Below are positions 42,315 to 51,540 of a stretch of DNA of 64,000 bases, one piece after another. Under the pieces are notes generated by a model. That model made no database searches and was not told the origin of the DNA. It was given only the letters and a program-made list of their open reading frames with translations. This DNA comes from Actinacidiphila epipremni (GTDB lineage: Bacteria > Actinomycetota > Actinomycetes > Streptomycetales > Streptomycetaceae). Positions within the stretch are counted from its first letter, which is position 1, and the number at the start of each line of letters is the position of its first letter. Location: contig NZ_JAATEJ010000033.1 in the NCBI RefSeq assembly GCF_012034175.1, positions 18,008 to 82,007 of the forward strand, given 5' to 3'. Both the position numbers and the translations under genes were made by a program.

Positions 42315-42359
42315 CACCGCGGGGTGCCGGCCGCTTTTCGGGCCCGGCACCCCGCGGTG
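42315..42359. terminator. perfect hairpin ending the nuo operon
   Basis: caccgcggggtgccgg (42315-42330) pairs perfectly with ccggcaccccgcggtg (42344-42359) around a 13-nt loop. It also lies 8 bp beyond the stop of the convergent 42368-42829 gene, so it can act in both directions. Confidence 0.88.
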
Positions 42360-42367
42360 CGTCGTTC

Positions 42368-42829
42368 TCAGGTCGCAGTCGGCTTCGGGGGAGCGTTGAA
42401 GTGCACGTCCCCCATCTGCAAGGCGGCCATGGAACCATCCTCGGCCTTGATGTCGACGTTGCCGCCCACCACGATCCCCTTGCCCGTGGCGACAAGCGGC
42501 CCGTGCTGCGCCTCCGCCGCCTGGGCGGCCTCGACCGCCTCCGCCAACTGCGCGGCGAACCCGTCGTCGCGCCTGGCCTCGTCCTCCAGGGTCAGTTGCA
42601 GCAACTGGCGATTGGCGGGCGACAGCTCCGCCGCCCCGGACTGTGCCTCCTCCTCGACGCGGGCCAGCGCCCGCTCACCCCCCAGCCGCGCGGTCACCAC
42701 GTCATAGACCCGCTCGACGGTCGCGTCCAACGCCTCGTCCACCAGCTGATCAGCCGGCCCCGCCACCCGCCGCAACTTGCGCACCGCCCACGCGAACACG
42801 TACCCGACAGCGATCTCCGCACCGAACAC
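42368..42829 (-). CDS. conserved hypothetical protein, membrane-anchored helical
   Basis: A 153-residue protein I do not assign. It starts with a hydrophobic segment (EIAVGYVFAWAV) followed by basic residues, then long amphipathic helices rich in Ala and Glu, and closes with GKGIVVGGNVDIKAEDGSMAALQMGDVHFN, which looks like a short beta segment. GTG start at 42829 with an aagggggcaaggg region upstream. It is convergent to nuoN and divergent from the VMAP operon. Such proteins often accompany SAV_2336-type loci in Streptomyces, but that is a weak memory-based link. Confidence 0.6.
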   Translation of the reverse strand: MFGAEIAVGYVFAWAVRKLRRVAGPADQLVDEALDATVERVYDVVTARLGGERALARVEEEAQSGAAELSPANRQLLQLTLEDEARRDDGFAAQLAEAVEAAQAAEAQHGPLVATGKGIVVGGNVDIKAEDGSMAALQMGDVHFNAPPKPTAT

Positions 42830-42887
42830 CCTTGCCCCCTTTGCGGGTTGACGTCCCGCTTAGGGAGAACGCTACCCGGCCCCATCG

Positions 42888-42935
42888 GGTTCCAGGGCGG
42901 CGTCACCCCACCCGGTTCCAGGGGACGGCGTCACC
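42888..42935. repeat. 23-bp direct repeat upstream of the VMAP operon
   Basis: ggttccagggcggcgtcaccc (42888-42908) is repeated at 42913-42935 as ggttccagggg-a-cggcgtcaccc with a 2-base insertion. The remaining sequence between the hypothetical gene and the VMAP start (42830-43172, 343 bp) shows no gene. The repeat may bind a regulator of either divergent unit or be neutral. Confidence 0.5.
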
Positions 42936-43172
42936 CAGCGCAGAAGGCACCCGCCACCCACCCACCGTCACAGGTTGGACGGACAGAAGGGGAGGATCCG
43001 GGGGGTGCCCCCGCAGGACTGCGCACGCAGGACGGCACCGGATACGCAAGACGTCATGTGCGCAGTCCGAGGAGGTACCCCCCGGAGCGTCCCCGACCCC
43101 ACCCCCGTCGCCACGCCCCACCTTGAACGAACTCACGGAGCCCGGGGGCCGGTTCTGGCACAGTGGAGCCCC

Positions 43173-45224
43173 ATGGGGGATCCGGATGCGCCCGTGCTCG
43201 ACGCGTGGGTGTCGGTGTACGGAGCCGGAGCCGAGGTGCCCGCCGGTGCGGGCGTCGTCGTCGCGCCCGGCGTCGTGCTCACCTGCGCGCATGTCGTCAA
43301 CCTCGCGCTCGGACGCCTGGAGTTCGCCGCCGCCGAGCCCACCGAGACCGACCTGGACGGCGTCCTGCTCACCCTCCCCGCGCTCCCCGGCGCCGCGTAC
43401 CGCCCGGAGCTGCTGCGCTGGGAGGCCCCCCGACTGGGCGCCAGGCCCGGCCCCTGGGAGGGCGACCTCGCGCTGCTGCGGCTCCCCCCGGGCGCCCCGG
43501 CGGTCACGCCGGTACGCGTCGGCGACGCGCCGCTCGGCGGCAAGGCATGGGCCTGGTACGCCAACGGCGACGAACGCAGCGTCGTCGACGTCCTGGTGCA
43601 GAAGCCCCTCGGCCCCTGGCTGCTGCTCGACCCCGGCAGCGCCCGGCTCGCGGTGCGCCGCGGCTACAGCGGAGGCCCCCTGTGGGACTCCGCGTCCCGC
43701 ACCCTCATCGGCGTCATGGTCAGCGTCGAGCCCGACTTCCCCCGCTACTACGCGATCGGCCCCGACCCCGTCCGCGCCCTGCTCACCGCCGCCGGCCTCA
43801 CCCCACCCGCCCCGTCCACCCTGTCCACCCCACCCGACCCGCGGCGCAACCTGCTGCACAGCCGCCTCACCGGCGCCCTGACCACCCTGGACGCCGAGCG
43901 GCACACCCGCGGCAGCGTCCGGCTGTCGTGGGCGCTCGGCCTCCCGCACGACCCCCACCGCTCCCGCCAGGACACCGTCACCGCCGCCCTCGCCCACCCG
44001 CGCGGCCTGCCCGCCCTCCGGGACGCCTTCACCGACCCCGCCGCCCCCGAAGGCGACTACGTCGAGCGCGAGTTGACCTCCGCCGTGCTGCGCGCCCGCC
44101 CCGTACGGCTGCTCGGACCGCACGACCACGCCCACCTCACCGCGCTGCTCGCCGCCGTGGCCCTGCCGGAGCTGCTGGCCGCCGCCCGCGCCGCCGTACC
44201 GTATCTGCCGCTGTACGCCGACCGCGTGCCCGACACCGCCGCGCTGCTGGACCAGTTGGAGGACCGGGCCGCCGATCCCGGGGTGATGCCGCCGCTGCTC
44301 CAGGTCGTGGAGGAGGCCGCGGCAGCCCGCCCCGACGTGCGCGAGGACCTGCGCGAGTGGAGCGGGCGGGTCGCGGAGCGGCTGCGGGTGCGGCCCGGTG
44401 CGCTGGAGCAGGTCAGGGCCGACGCCAAGGCCCGCGCGCACGGGCGTTCTGCGACCCGGCCGGTGGTGCGGGTGTGGCTGTGGGAGCGCGGCAGGGACGC
44501 CTTCAGCTACGTCATCCGGCTCTACGACGGCGACGACCGCCCGCTGCACACCTGGTCCGCCGTGGACGTCCCCCGCGGCCACGACGAGCTGTGCCGCGAA
44601 CTGTCCGACGCCGTACGGATGCTGGCCGACCAGGGCGACAACGCGGGCGTGGAGTTCCTGCTGGAGCACGGCTCGTTCGGGCTGCCCTTCGACCGCTGGC
44701 CCCTCCCCGTCCCCGACCTGCGCCCGCGGCTGCTCGGCGCCGACCACGTCGTCGTCCTGCGCGGCCAGCGGCAGCCCTCCCGCGGGCCCTGGGAGCGGCG
44801 CTGGGGCAGCCTCGGCTCGCCGGCGAAGGTCGTCGGCGACGCCGACAGCGCCGACGACCTGCTCGGCGCGAACCTCGACGCCGCCCTCGTCGTCGCGGAC
44901 TGCGCGCCCGCCGAGGTCGATCCCGTCGTCCGGCTGTGCCGCCACCACGGCGTCCCCGTCGTGCTGTGGCACCGGCACGGCGAGGGCGGCGCCGAGGCGC
45001 TGCTCGGCCTCGTCGGCGACGACTGGCGGCACTCGCTGCGCGAGGAGGTCCGGCTGCGCCGCCTCAAGGCCCGGCACGACGAGCGCATGCTCGGCGCGCA
45101 CCTCGCCCTGCTGTGGGAGGACCCGCGCTGGGATCCGCGCACCGCGGGCCTCAGCGAACCCGTACCGCGCGACCGGCCGACCACGCACGACCCCCACGTG
45201 ACGACGAAAGGCGGAGCCCAGTGA
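43173..45224 (+). CDS. trypsin-like serine protease fused to VMAP domains
   Basis: A 683-residue protein. The N-terminal 200 residues are a trypsin-like peptidase with a complete triad: His40 (LTCAH), Asp98 (GDLALL) and Ser166 (GYSGGP). No signal peptide is present, so it acts in the cytoplasm. A helical middle (about 225-410) looks like an effector-associated domain plus VMAP middle. The C-terminal 250 residues resemble the VMAP-C domain, with the hallmark VEFLLEHG...LPFDRW. Neighbours with 4-nt overlap are a MoxR ATPase and a SAV_2336-type protein, giving a vWA-MoxR-VMAP ternary system. The protease is the likely effector. ATG at 43173, ggag 4 nt upstream. Confidence 0.85.
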   Translation: MGDPDAPVLDAWVSVYGAGAEVPAGAGVVVAPGVVLTCAHVVNLALGRLEFAAAEPTETDLDGVLLTLPALPGAAYRPELLRWEAPRLGARPGPWEGDLALLRLPPGAPAVTPVRVGDAPLGGKAWAWYANGDERSVVDVLVQKPLGPWLLLDPGSARLAVRRGYSGGPLWDSASRTLIGVMVSVEPDFPRYYAIGPDPVRALLTAAGLTPPAPSTLSTPPDPRRNLLHSRLTGALTTLDAERHTRGSVRLSWALGLPHDPHRSRQDTVTAALAHPRGLPALRDAFTDPAAPEGDYVERELTSAVLRARPVRLLGPHDHAHLTALLAAVALPELLAAARAAVPYLPLYADRVPDTAALLDQLEDRAADPGVMPPLLQVVEEAAAARPDVREDLREWSGRVAERLRVRPGALEQVRADAKARAHGRSATRPVVRVWLWERGRDAFSYVIRLYDGDDRPLHTWSAVDVPRGHDELCRELSDAVRMLADQGDNAGVEFLLEHGSFGLPFDRWPLPVPDLRPRLLGADHVVVLRGQRQPSRGPWERRWGSLGSPAKVVGDADSADDLLGANLDAALVVADCAPAEVDPVVRLCRHHGVPVVLWHRHGEGGAEALLGLVGDDWRHSLREEVRLRRLKARHDERMLGAHLALLWEDPRWDPRTAGLSEPVPRDRPTTHDPHVTTKGGAQ

Positions 45225-46225
45225 CCGGCGAGCCCACCGAGCCGCGGACGGAACGCCTCTTCCGGGGCACGGGGGAGCACTACCCCGACGATGTCGCGCT
45301 GCCCGAACCGCCGCCCTGGCGCCGCCCCCGCCCGGACGGCACCGCACGCGCCGAACGCCCCTACCTCATCGGCCCGGAGCAGGTCGAGGTCGTCAACGCG
45401 GCGCTGCGGCTGCGCCGTCCGCTGCTCGTGACCGGCAACCCCGGCACCGGCAAGTCCTCGCTCGCCTACGCCGTCGCCGACGAACTCGGCCTCGGGCCGG
45501 TGCTGGTGTGGCCGGTCAACACCCGCTCCACGCTCACCGACGCGCTCTACCGCTACGACGCGATCGGCCGGCTGCGCGGCGAGGCCCCGGCGCCCGGCGC
45601 CGACCACGAGCCCAACGCCTCCGCCGGGGTGGGCAGTTACGTCCGCCTCGGGCCGCTCGGCACCGCGCTGGCCACCCGGCACGAGGGTCGGCCGCGGCTG
45701 CTGCTCATCGACGAGCTCGACAAGAGCGACGTCGACCTGCCCAACGACCTCCTCCACGTCCTGGAGGAAGGGGAGTTCACCATCCCCGAACTGGCCCGGC
45801 TGCCCGAGAGCCCGGACGGCGTCGCCGTCTTCACCGAGGGCTCGCAGGAGCGCGTCACCGTCCACCGCGGCACCGTGCGCTGCGCCGACTTCCCGTTCGT
45901 CGTCATCACCAGCAACGGCGAACGCGAGTTCCCGCCCGCCTTCCTGCGCCGCTGCGTCCGCCTCGAACTGCCCGACCCCGGACGGCAGCAGCTCCAGGAC
46001 ATCGTGCGGGCCCACTTCGCCGAGGCCGGCCCCGACGTCCTGGCCGAGCACTGGCCCAAGGTGTGCGAGCTCATCGAGTCCTTCGTCGTCCGCCGCGACC
46101 TCGGCGGCCTGGCCACCGACCAACTCCTGCACGCCGTGCACCTGTTGCGCCAGGGCGTCCAGCCCGACGCCCGCCATCTGCGGGAGGCGGTGCTGCGTGA
46201 ACTCCGCGACGGGGGCGGGCGGTGA
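45221..46225 (+). CDS. MoxR-type AAA+ ATPase
   Basis: A 334-residue AAA+ ATPase of the MoxR class. Walker A is GNPGTGKSS (residues about 72-80), Walker B is LLLIDELDKSD, and the sensor region is VVITSNGEREFPPAFLRRC with the arginine finger RR. GTG at 45221 overlaps the protease-VMAP gene (GTGA). In ternary systems the ATPase is thought to gate signalling between the VMAP protein and the vWA-like partner. It stands between these two partners here. Confidence 0.92.
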   Translation: MTGEPTEPRTERLFRGTGEHYPDDVALPEPPPWRRPRPDGTARAERPYLIGPEQVEVVNAALRLRRPLLVTGNPGTGKSSLAYAVADELGLGPVLVWPVNTRSTLTDALYRYDAIGRLRGEAPAPGADHEPNASAGVGSYVRLGPLGTALATRHEGRPRLLLIDELDKSDVDLPNDLLHVLEEGEFTIPELARLPESPDGVAVFTEGSQERVTVHRGTVRCADFPFVVITSNGEREFPPAFLRRCVRLELPDPGRQQLQDIVRAHFAEAGPDVLAEHWPKVCELIESFVVRRDLGGLATDQLLHAVHLLRQGVQPDARHLREAVLRELRDGGGR

Positions 46226-49200
46226 GCCCGGGCGAGGCCGCCGCCCGCACCTCGCCGCCGACTCGCTGCCCCGGCTGCGGGCCGCCCTCGCCGGAGCCGG
46301 ACTCGACCTGACGCCGGGGGAGTTGGCAGACGCACTGTGGCTGGCCCTGGCCGCCCGGCAGCCGGAGCAGGCCGCGCCCGTACCGGAGGCGGTGGAGCAG
46401 CAGCCCGCCGTACGGGCCGCCGGGCCGCACCCGCCGCCCGACTCCGGGCCCGAGGCCGCGGAACCGCCCGAAGCCGCCGCCTACGACGGGCCCGACGACC
46501 CGGAGCCCGCGCCGGCCCCGGGCCGCAGCCCGGCCCGTACGCCACCCGGCGAGGCCGCCCGGCCCGGCGGCGTCTACGGCCCGTCGCCCGCGCCCTTCCG
46601 GCACTCCGTCTACGCCCTCACCGACACCCGGCCCGGCACCGGAGCCGCCGCCGTCCGCGTGCCCGGCGTGCCCGGCCTCCCCAACCCCCTCGCTCTCGTA
46701 CGGGCGTTGCGCCCGCTCAAGCGCCGGGTGTCCTCCCTGCACCGCTTCGAGCTCGACGAGGCCGCGACCGCCGAGACCATCGCCGACACCGGCGGCACCG
46801 ACATCGTCCTACGCCCCGAACGGGCCCGCTGGCTCGACCTCGTCCTCGCCGTCGACGACGGCCTCGCGCTGCGCGTCTGGCAGGACACCCTCGCCGAACT
46901 CACCCGCGTCCTCGGCACATCCGGCATCTTCCGCACCGTCCGCCGGGTCGGCTTCGCCTCCACCGCGGTCAACTCCGCCGTCGTGGACGGCAACCGCACC
47001 GCCGTCCTCGCCGTCACCGACGGCGTCGGCCCCGCCTGGCGCACCGGCGCCGCCCACCGCACCCTCGCCGCCTGGGCCCGCAAGGCCCCCACCGCCGTAC
47101 TCCAGCCCCTCCCCCTGCGCCTGTGGTCCGGCACCGCGCTGCCCGCGGAGAGGCTACGGGTCCGCACGAACCGTCCCGCCCCGGCCAACCCGGCGCTGCG
47201 CGCCTACGACCCCTGGCTCCCACCGCACTTGGCGACACCCCTGCAACTTCCGGTGCCGGTGCTGGAGTTGGGCGACTGGTCGCTCGGCCCCTGGGCCGCG
47301 CTGATCGCCTCGCACGGCGGCAGCGCCACGCTCCACGTCGTGGACGCCGCCGCGCCGCCCGTACACACCGCCCAACCGCCGCCGCCCGGCGCCAAGTCCG
47401 GCCCCGCCGCCACCAAGCGGCTGCTCGCCTTCCAGGAGACCGTCAGCCCCGAGGCGTACGAACTCGCCGCGCACCTCGCCTCGGTGGACCCCCTCACTCT
47501 CCCCGTCATGCGCGTCGTCCAGGCCGCCGCACTCCCCGGCAGCAGTCCCTCGTGCCTCGCCGAGGTGCTGCTGAGCGGCCTGATGCGGCTCGACGAACCG
47601 CTCGCCGGCTTCGACGTCTTCACCTTCGACCCCGAGGTGCGGCACCTCCTGCGCATGGTCGTCCCGGCGACCAGCGCCCGCCGCACGATCGACGCGGTGA
47701 CCGACTTCATCACCCCGCGCCTGGGCCGCTCCCTCGACTTCCCGGCCGTCATCGCCTCCCGCACGGGCACGCTGCCGCTGCCGCGGGGCGGTTCGCCGTT
47801 CGCCGAGGTGGCGCTCGCCGCGCCGGGGACGGCGCCCGGGCCCGACGCGGTGGGGCCGCCGCACCCGGCGAAGGAGTACGTGGTCGGGGTGCATACTCCT
47901 GCCGGTGAGGTCACGACCGGCTACCTGGTCGCGGACGGCCTGGTCCTGACCGCGGACATGGGCGACCCGGCTCACAACGAACTCCGGACGTCGGTGGTGG
48001 AGTTCGCCGACTCCAGCCGTGCGAACGCCACGTTGGTGTCGGAGTCCGGCGACGCCCTGCTGTACCGCCTCGTCGGGCCGACCGCCGACCGTCCGCGCGT
48101 GGCCTCCTTGAGCTGGGGCCATGTCGCAGCCGAGGACGCCTCCTACGCCGTGACGGCGGCGATCATGGCGACCTATACCGAATCCGTCCTTCCGGTGCCG
48201 CCGCAGACCTCTCCGCGCATCGAACGCACCACCGTGCGGGCGGAGTCCACCGAGCTGACCATCAGCCACGGCGACGCCCCGCCCACGCCGGTGCGCCACG
48301 TCACGCACTACCTCGGCCCGCTCGGCGTGAGCGTCCTGGGATGCGGTGCCGCCATCTTCGACGGCGACACGCTGTGCGGCCTCGTCACCCTCACCCGCGA
48401 CCCGACCGACAGCTACGACCGCGCGATCGACCTCGTCGTCACCCCCGTGACCTCCTTCGCCCTGGCCCCCGGCTTCTACGACGCGATCGGCACCCCGGAG
48501 ATCGACTGGTTCCGCCCCGGCGAACTTCTCCCGGACCCGGACCCGGCCCCCGCGCCACGCCCCGAGGCGGCGCAGGGCGGCGTCCCCGCCCCGCCGGTCG
48601 GCCCGCCGCTCGGGACCTTCCCTCCGCTCGCCCCGCCGCCCGCGGCCCCCGCGCCGAGCGGTCGGCCGCAGCCCGCGGCGTGGGAGCCCGAGGAGATCCG
48701 CGCGCAGCTCATGGAGCTGCTGCTGTGGCTGCGGGAGGAGGTGTCCTTCGACATCCTCGAAACGCTGTGGCCGCCCGAACTGCTCGCCAGGACGCTGGGA
48801 TCGCTGCACAGCGGCGGCACCGCCCGGGTGAACTGGACGCGCCGCTACGTCAGCCTCACGTCGGTGTCATGGAACCCGGTGGGCAACAGCGACCCCGGGG
48901 GGCGGGCCCTCGCGGAGCGCGCGCTGCTGGCCGCGTACGAGGAGGAGGAGTCGGTCTCGCCGCGCCGCGGCAGCGTCGACGAGGACCGACTCGCCGCGCA
49001 CGTATTGAAGTTGGCGGACAGGATCCGGCCCGAGGACGACAACGCCGACGACGCCCGGCTCTACTCCCGCGCCGGCCGCCACCTGTTGCGTACCGACGAC
49101 GCCCCGACCGGGGTGGGCCTGTGCGAACGGGCGCTGTCCTACGTCGAGTTGCGGCACCCTCCGGACTTCCCCGTCGTCGGCCTGCTGGCGGTGGACTCGC

Positions 49201-49505
49201 GGGCAGCGCTCGCGGATGCGACCGTACCGGAGTCGGGCCTGCGCGCCTTCCTGGCCCTGTCACCCGAGACCGTGGCCGCGTACCGGCCGCCCGGGGTCAC
49301 CGACGGCGAGCGAATGGTGCGGATACACCGGGAGTTGACGCAGGCCGAGCCGCTGCGGCGGGCCCTCGACAGCGAGGCCCTGCCCGTCTACCAGCGGGCC
49401 CTCGCGTGGTGCACGAGCAACCTCGGGCGCGGCCATCTGCTCACCGAGCACCTGCTGGACGTCGTCACCACCCTCGGCCGCCGCGGCCGTCCCTCCACCA
49501 GCTGA
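46197..49505 (+). CDS. SAV_2336-type large protein, third member of the VMAP system
   Basis: An about 1102-residue protein. The N-terminus (LAGAGLDLTPGELADALWLAL) is the SAV_2336 N-terminal domain. A Pro/Ala-rich linker leads to a vWA-like segment around LVLAVDDGLALRVWQ (about 215-230) with a degenerate metal site. A helical region follows (about 390-530). Residues about 560-765 read as a degenerate trypsin-like fold (YVVGVHTPAGE...GLVLTADM, then GCGAAIFDGDTLCGLV) in which the catalytic His and Ser are lost. The C-terminal 330 residues include an effector-associated-like helical domain. GTG at 46197 is the only good in-frame start, but overlaps moxR by 29 nt; a GTGA at 46222 is in another frame. 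Confidence 0.8.
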   Translation: MNSATGAGGEPGRGRRPHLAADSLPRLRAALAGAGLDLTPGELADALWLALAARQPEQAAPVPEAVEQQPAVRAAGPHPPPDSGPEAAEPPEAAAYDGPDDPEPAPAPGRSPARTPPGEAARPGGVYGPSPAPFRHSVYALTDTRPGTGAAAVRVPGVPGLPNPLALVRALRPLKRRVSSLHRFELDEAATAETIADTGGTDIVLRPERARWLDLVLAVDDGLALRVWQDTLAELTRVLGTSGIFRTVRRVGFASTAVNSAVVDGNRTAVLAVTDGVGPAWRTGAAHRTLAAWARKAPTAVLQPLPLRLWSGTALPAERLRVRTNRPAPANPALRAYDPWLPPHLATPLQLPVPVLELGDWSLGPWAALIASHGGSATLHVVDAAAPPVHTAQPPPPGAKSGPAATKRLLAFQETVSPEAYELAAHLASVDPLTLPVMRVVQAAALPGSSPSCLAEVLLSGLMRLDEPLAGFDVFTFDPEVRHLLRMVVPATSARRTIDAVTDFITPRLGRSLDFPAVIASRTGTLPLPRGGSPFAEVALAAPGTAPGPDAVGPPHPAKEYVVGVHTPAGEVTTGYLVADGLVLTADMGDPAHNELRTSVVEFADSSRANATLVSESGDALLYRLVGPTADRPRVASLSWGHVAAEDASYAVTAAIMATYTESVLPVPPQTSPRIERTTVRAESTELTISHGDAPPTPVRHVTHYLGPLGVSVLGCGAAIFDGDTLCGLVTLTRDPTDSYDRAIDLVVTPVTSFALAPGFYDAIGTPEIDWFRPGELLPDPDPAPAPRPEAAQGGVPAPPVGPPLGTFPPLAPPPAAPAPSGRPQPAAWEPEEIRAQLMELLLWLREEVSFDILETLWPPELLARTLGSLHSGGTARVNWTRRYVSLTSVSWNPVGNSDPGGRALAERALLAAYEEEESVSPRRGSVDEDRLAAHVLKLADRIRPEDDNADDARLYSRAGRHLLRTDDAPTGVGLCERALSYVELRHPPDFPVVGLLAVDSRAALADATVPESGLRAFLALSPETVAAYRPPGVTDGERMVRIHRELTQAEPLRRALDSEALPVYQRALAWCTSNLGRGHLLTEHLLDVVTTLGRRGRPSTS

Positions 49506-49536
49506 GGGGGCGCGGGGGTCCAGCCCCCGCGCCCCC
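49506..49536. terminator. perfect hairpin between SAV_2336 gene and egtD
   Basis: gggggcgcggggg (49506-49518) pairs perfectly with cccccgcgccccc (49524-49536) around a 5-nt loop. It directly follows the stop of the SAV_2336-type gene and lies 19 bp beyond the egtD stop, so it closes both convergent operons. Confidence 0.9.
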
Positions 49537-49555
49537 AAAGCCAGCCCGGCAAAGG

Positions 49556-50533
49556 CTAGTTCGGCACCGCCATCAGCAGCGCGAACCGCTCCTCCGGGTC
49601 CGTCCACCACTGCCGTACCGTGAAGCCCCCGGCGTGCAGCTCCGCCGTCAGCGACTCGCGGCGGAACTTGCACGACAGCTCCGTGCGCACCTCCTCGCCC
49701 GCGTCCAGCGACAGGCTCAGGTCCAGTTCCGGGATCTTCACCGTCTGCGCCGCGCGCGAGCGCAACCGCATCTCGATGCGCTCCTGCTCGGCGTTCCACA
49801 CCGCCACGTGGTCGAAGGCGTCCACGTCGAAGTCGGCGCCCAGCTCCCGGTTGAGCACGTGCAGGACGTTCTTGTCGAACTCCGCGGTGACGCCCTGCTC
49901 GTCGTCGTACGCCCGCACCAGCACCCGCGGGTCCTTGACCAGGTCCGCGCCGAGGAGCAGCACGTCGTCGCTGGTGAGGGAGAGGGCCAGCATGCGGTAG
50001 AAGGCCTGCCGCTGGGCCGGGTCGAAGTTGCCGATCGTGCTGCCGAGGAAGGCCAGCAGGCGCGGCCCGGGCTCGTCGGACAGCGGCAGCCCGGCCTCGA
50101 AGTCGGCGACGGTCGCGGTGACTTCCAGGCCCGGGTAGTCGCGGCAGATCGCCTCCCCGGCCTCCGCGAGGGCCGCTCCGCTCACGTCGAGAGGCGCGTA
50201 CCGGCGCAATGTGCCGCCGGCGGTGAGGGCGTCCAGCAGCAGCCGGGTCTTGCGGGAGGAGCCCGAGCCCAGCTCGACGAGGGTGGCCGCCCGGGTGAGC
50301 GCGGCGATCTCGGGGGCGCGCCGGACCAGGATCTCCTGCTCGGCCCGGGTCGGGTAGTACTCGGGCAGCCGGGTGATCTCCTCGAACAGGTCGCTGCCGC
50401 GCTTGTCGTAGAACCACTTGGGCGGCAGGGTCCGCGGCCGTTCGGCCAGGCCCGCGCGGACGTCGGCGTGCAGGGAGTCGGTGAAGTAGCCGGCGGGCAG
50501 CCGGTCGTCGAGGGTGAAGCGGCTCTCGGCCAT
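49556..50533 (-). CDS. egtD: L-histidine N(alpha)-methyltransferase EgtD (internal start)
   Basis: A 325-residue SAM-dependent enzyme that trimethylates histidine to hercynine, the first committed step of ergothioneine synthesis. Family marks are PPKWFYDKRGSDLFEEITRLPEYYPTR, VELGSGSSRKTRLLL, GSTIGNFDP and the C-terminal LLMAVPN. The start at 50533 is supported by aaggag 9 nt upstream on the minus strand and gives the standard family length (about 320). The same frame is open upstream into egtC, so it may also be made as the C-terminal half of a fusion. It is the last gene of the egt operon. Confidence 0.88.
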   Translation of the reverse strand: MAESRFTLDDRLPAGYFTDSLHADVRAGLAERPRTLPPKWFYDKRGSDLFEEITRLPEYYPTRAEQEILVRRAPEIAALTRAATLVELGSGSSRKTRLLLDALTAGGTLRRYAPLDVSGAALAEAGEAICRDYPGLEVTATVADFEAGLPLSDEPGPRLLAFLGSTIGNFDPAQRQAFYRMLALSLTSDDVLLLGADLVKDPRVLVRAYDDEQGVTAEFDKNVLHVLNRELGADFDVDAFDHVAVWNAEQERIEMRLRSRAAQTVKIPELDLSLSLDAGEEVRTELSCKFRRESLTAELHAGGFTVRQWWTDPEERFALLMAVPN

Positions 50534-51540
50534 ACGGTGTCGCTCCTTGCGGTCCTTGCTCTCCTGACGGGCGTCCGTGCGGGCGCCCGTGCGGTCGGCC
50601 GGCCCCGGGGGGCGCAGCGCGATGATCCGTACCCCCGCGGTCGTGGCCAGCAGCAGCGAGCGGTCGGGGACCTCCCGCCACTCCCCGAAGCCGCTCCCGA
50701 TCCCGATCCCGGCCCCGAGCCCGGTCCCGGTCCCGTACGGGCGCCCGTGCGCGCCGCCCGACCCGTCCCCGTCCCCGTGCGGGCGCCGGTACGTGCTCCC
50801 GTACGCTCCCGGCTCCGCGGTCGTCGGCTGCTCGTCCGGCTCCGAGGCGACCAGCACCGCGCCCGGGCCCGTGCGGTACCAGAGGGTGTCGCCCCACGTG
50901 GTGGCCGCGATGACGCGGCCGTCGGTGAGGAGCAGGTTCAGCCGGGCCTGCGGGCGCGCCGCGGCGACCCGCCGGACGACGGAGGCGAGCGCGAGGCCCG
51001 GCGGCTGCCCCTGGCGCAGCAGGGCGCTGAGCATCGCCCACAGCACCCCCGAGTCGCTGCGGGTCTCCAGGCCCAGGAGCTCGGCCTCGCTCAGGCCGGT
51101 CGGCAGCCGCGTCCAGTCCCGTACGGCGCCGTTGTGGCTGAACAGCCAGCGGCCGTCCCGGAAGGGCGCGGCGGCCGACTCGTCCTGCGTCGTGCCCTCG
51201 GTCGCCGAGCGCACGGCGGCCAGGACCGCGCCGCTGCGGATCGCCGGGGCGAACTCGGCGAGGTTGGTGTCCGCCCAGATGGGCACGGCCCGCCGGTAGC
51301 GCACCGGCTCGACGAAGCCGTCCCCGCCCGTATCCGCCTCGTCCCCGTCCGGGGTGCCGTCCTGCGCGGGGTTCCGCGCCGCCGGCAGCGGGTACCAGCC
51401 GACGCCGAAGCCGTCGGCGTTGACCGTGCCGTAGCGCTGCCGCCGGGGCCGCCAGGACTGCTCGTACAGGCCGTGCGCGGGCCGTAGCAGCAGCCGGTCC
51501 AGCGGCACCGGCGGGCCGACGTAGGCCAGGTGCCGGCACA

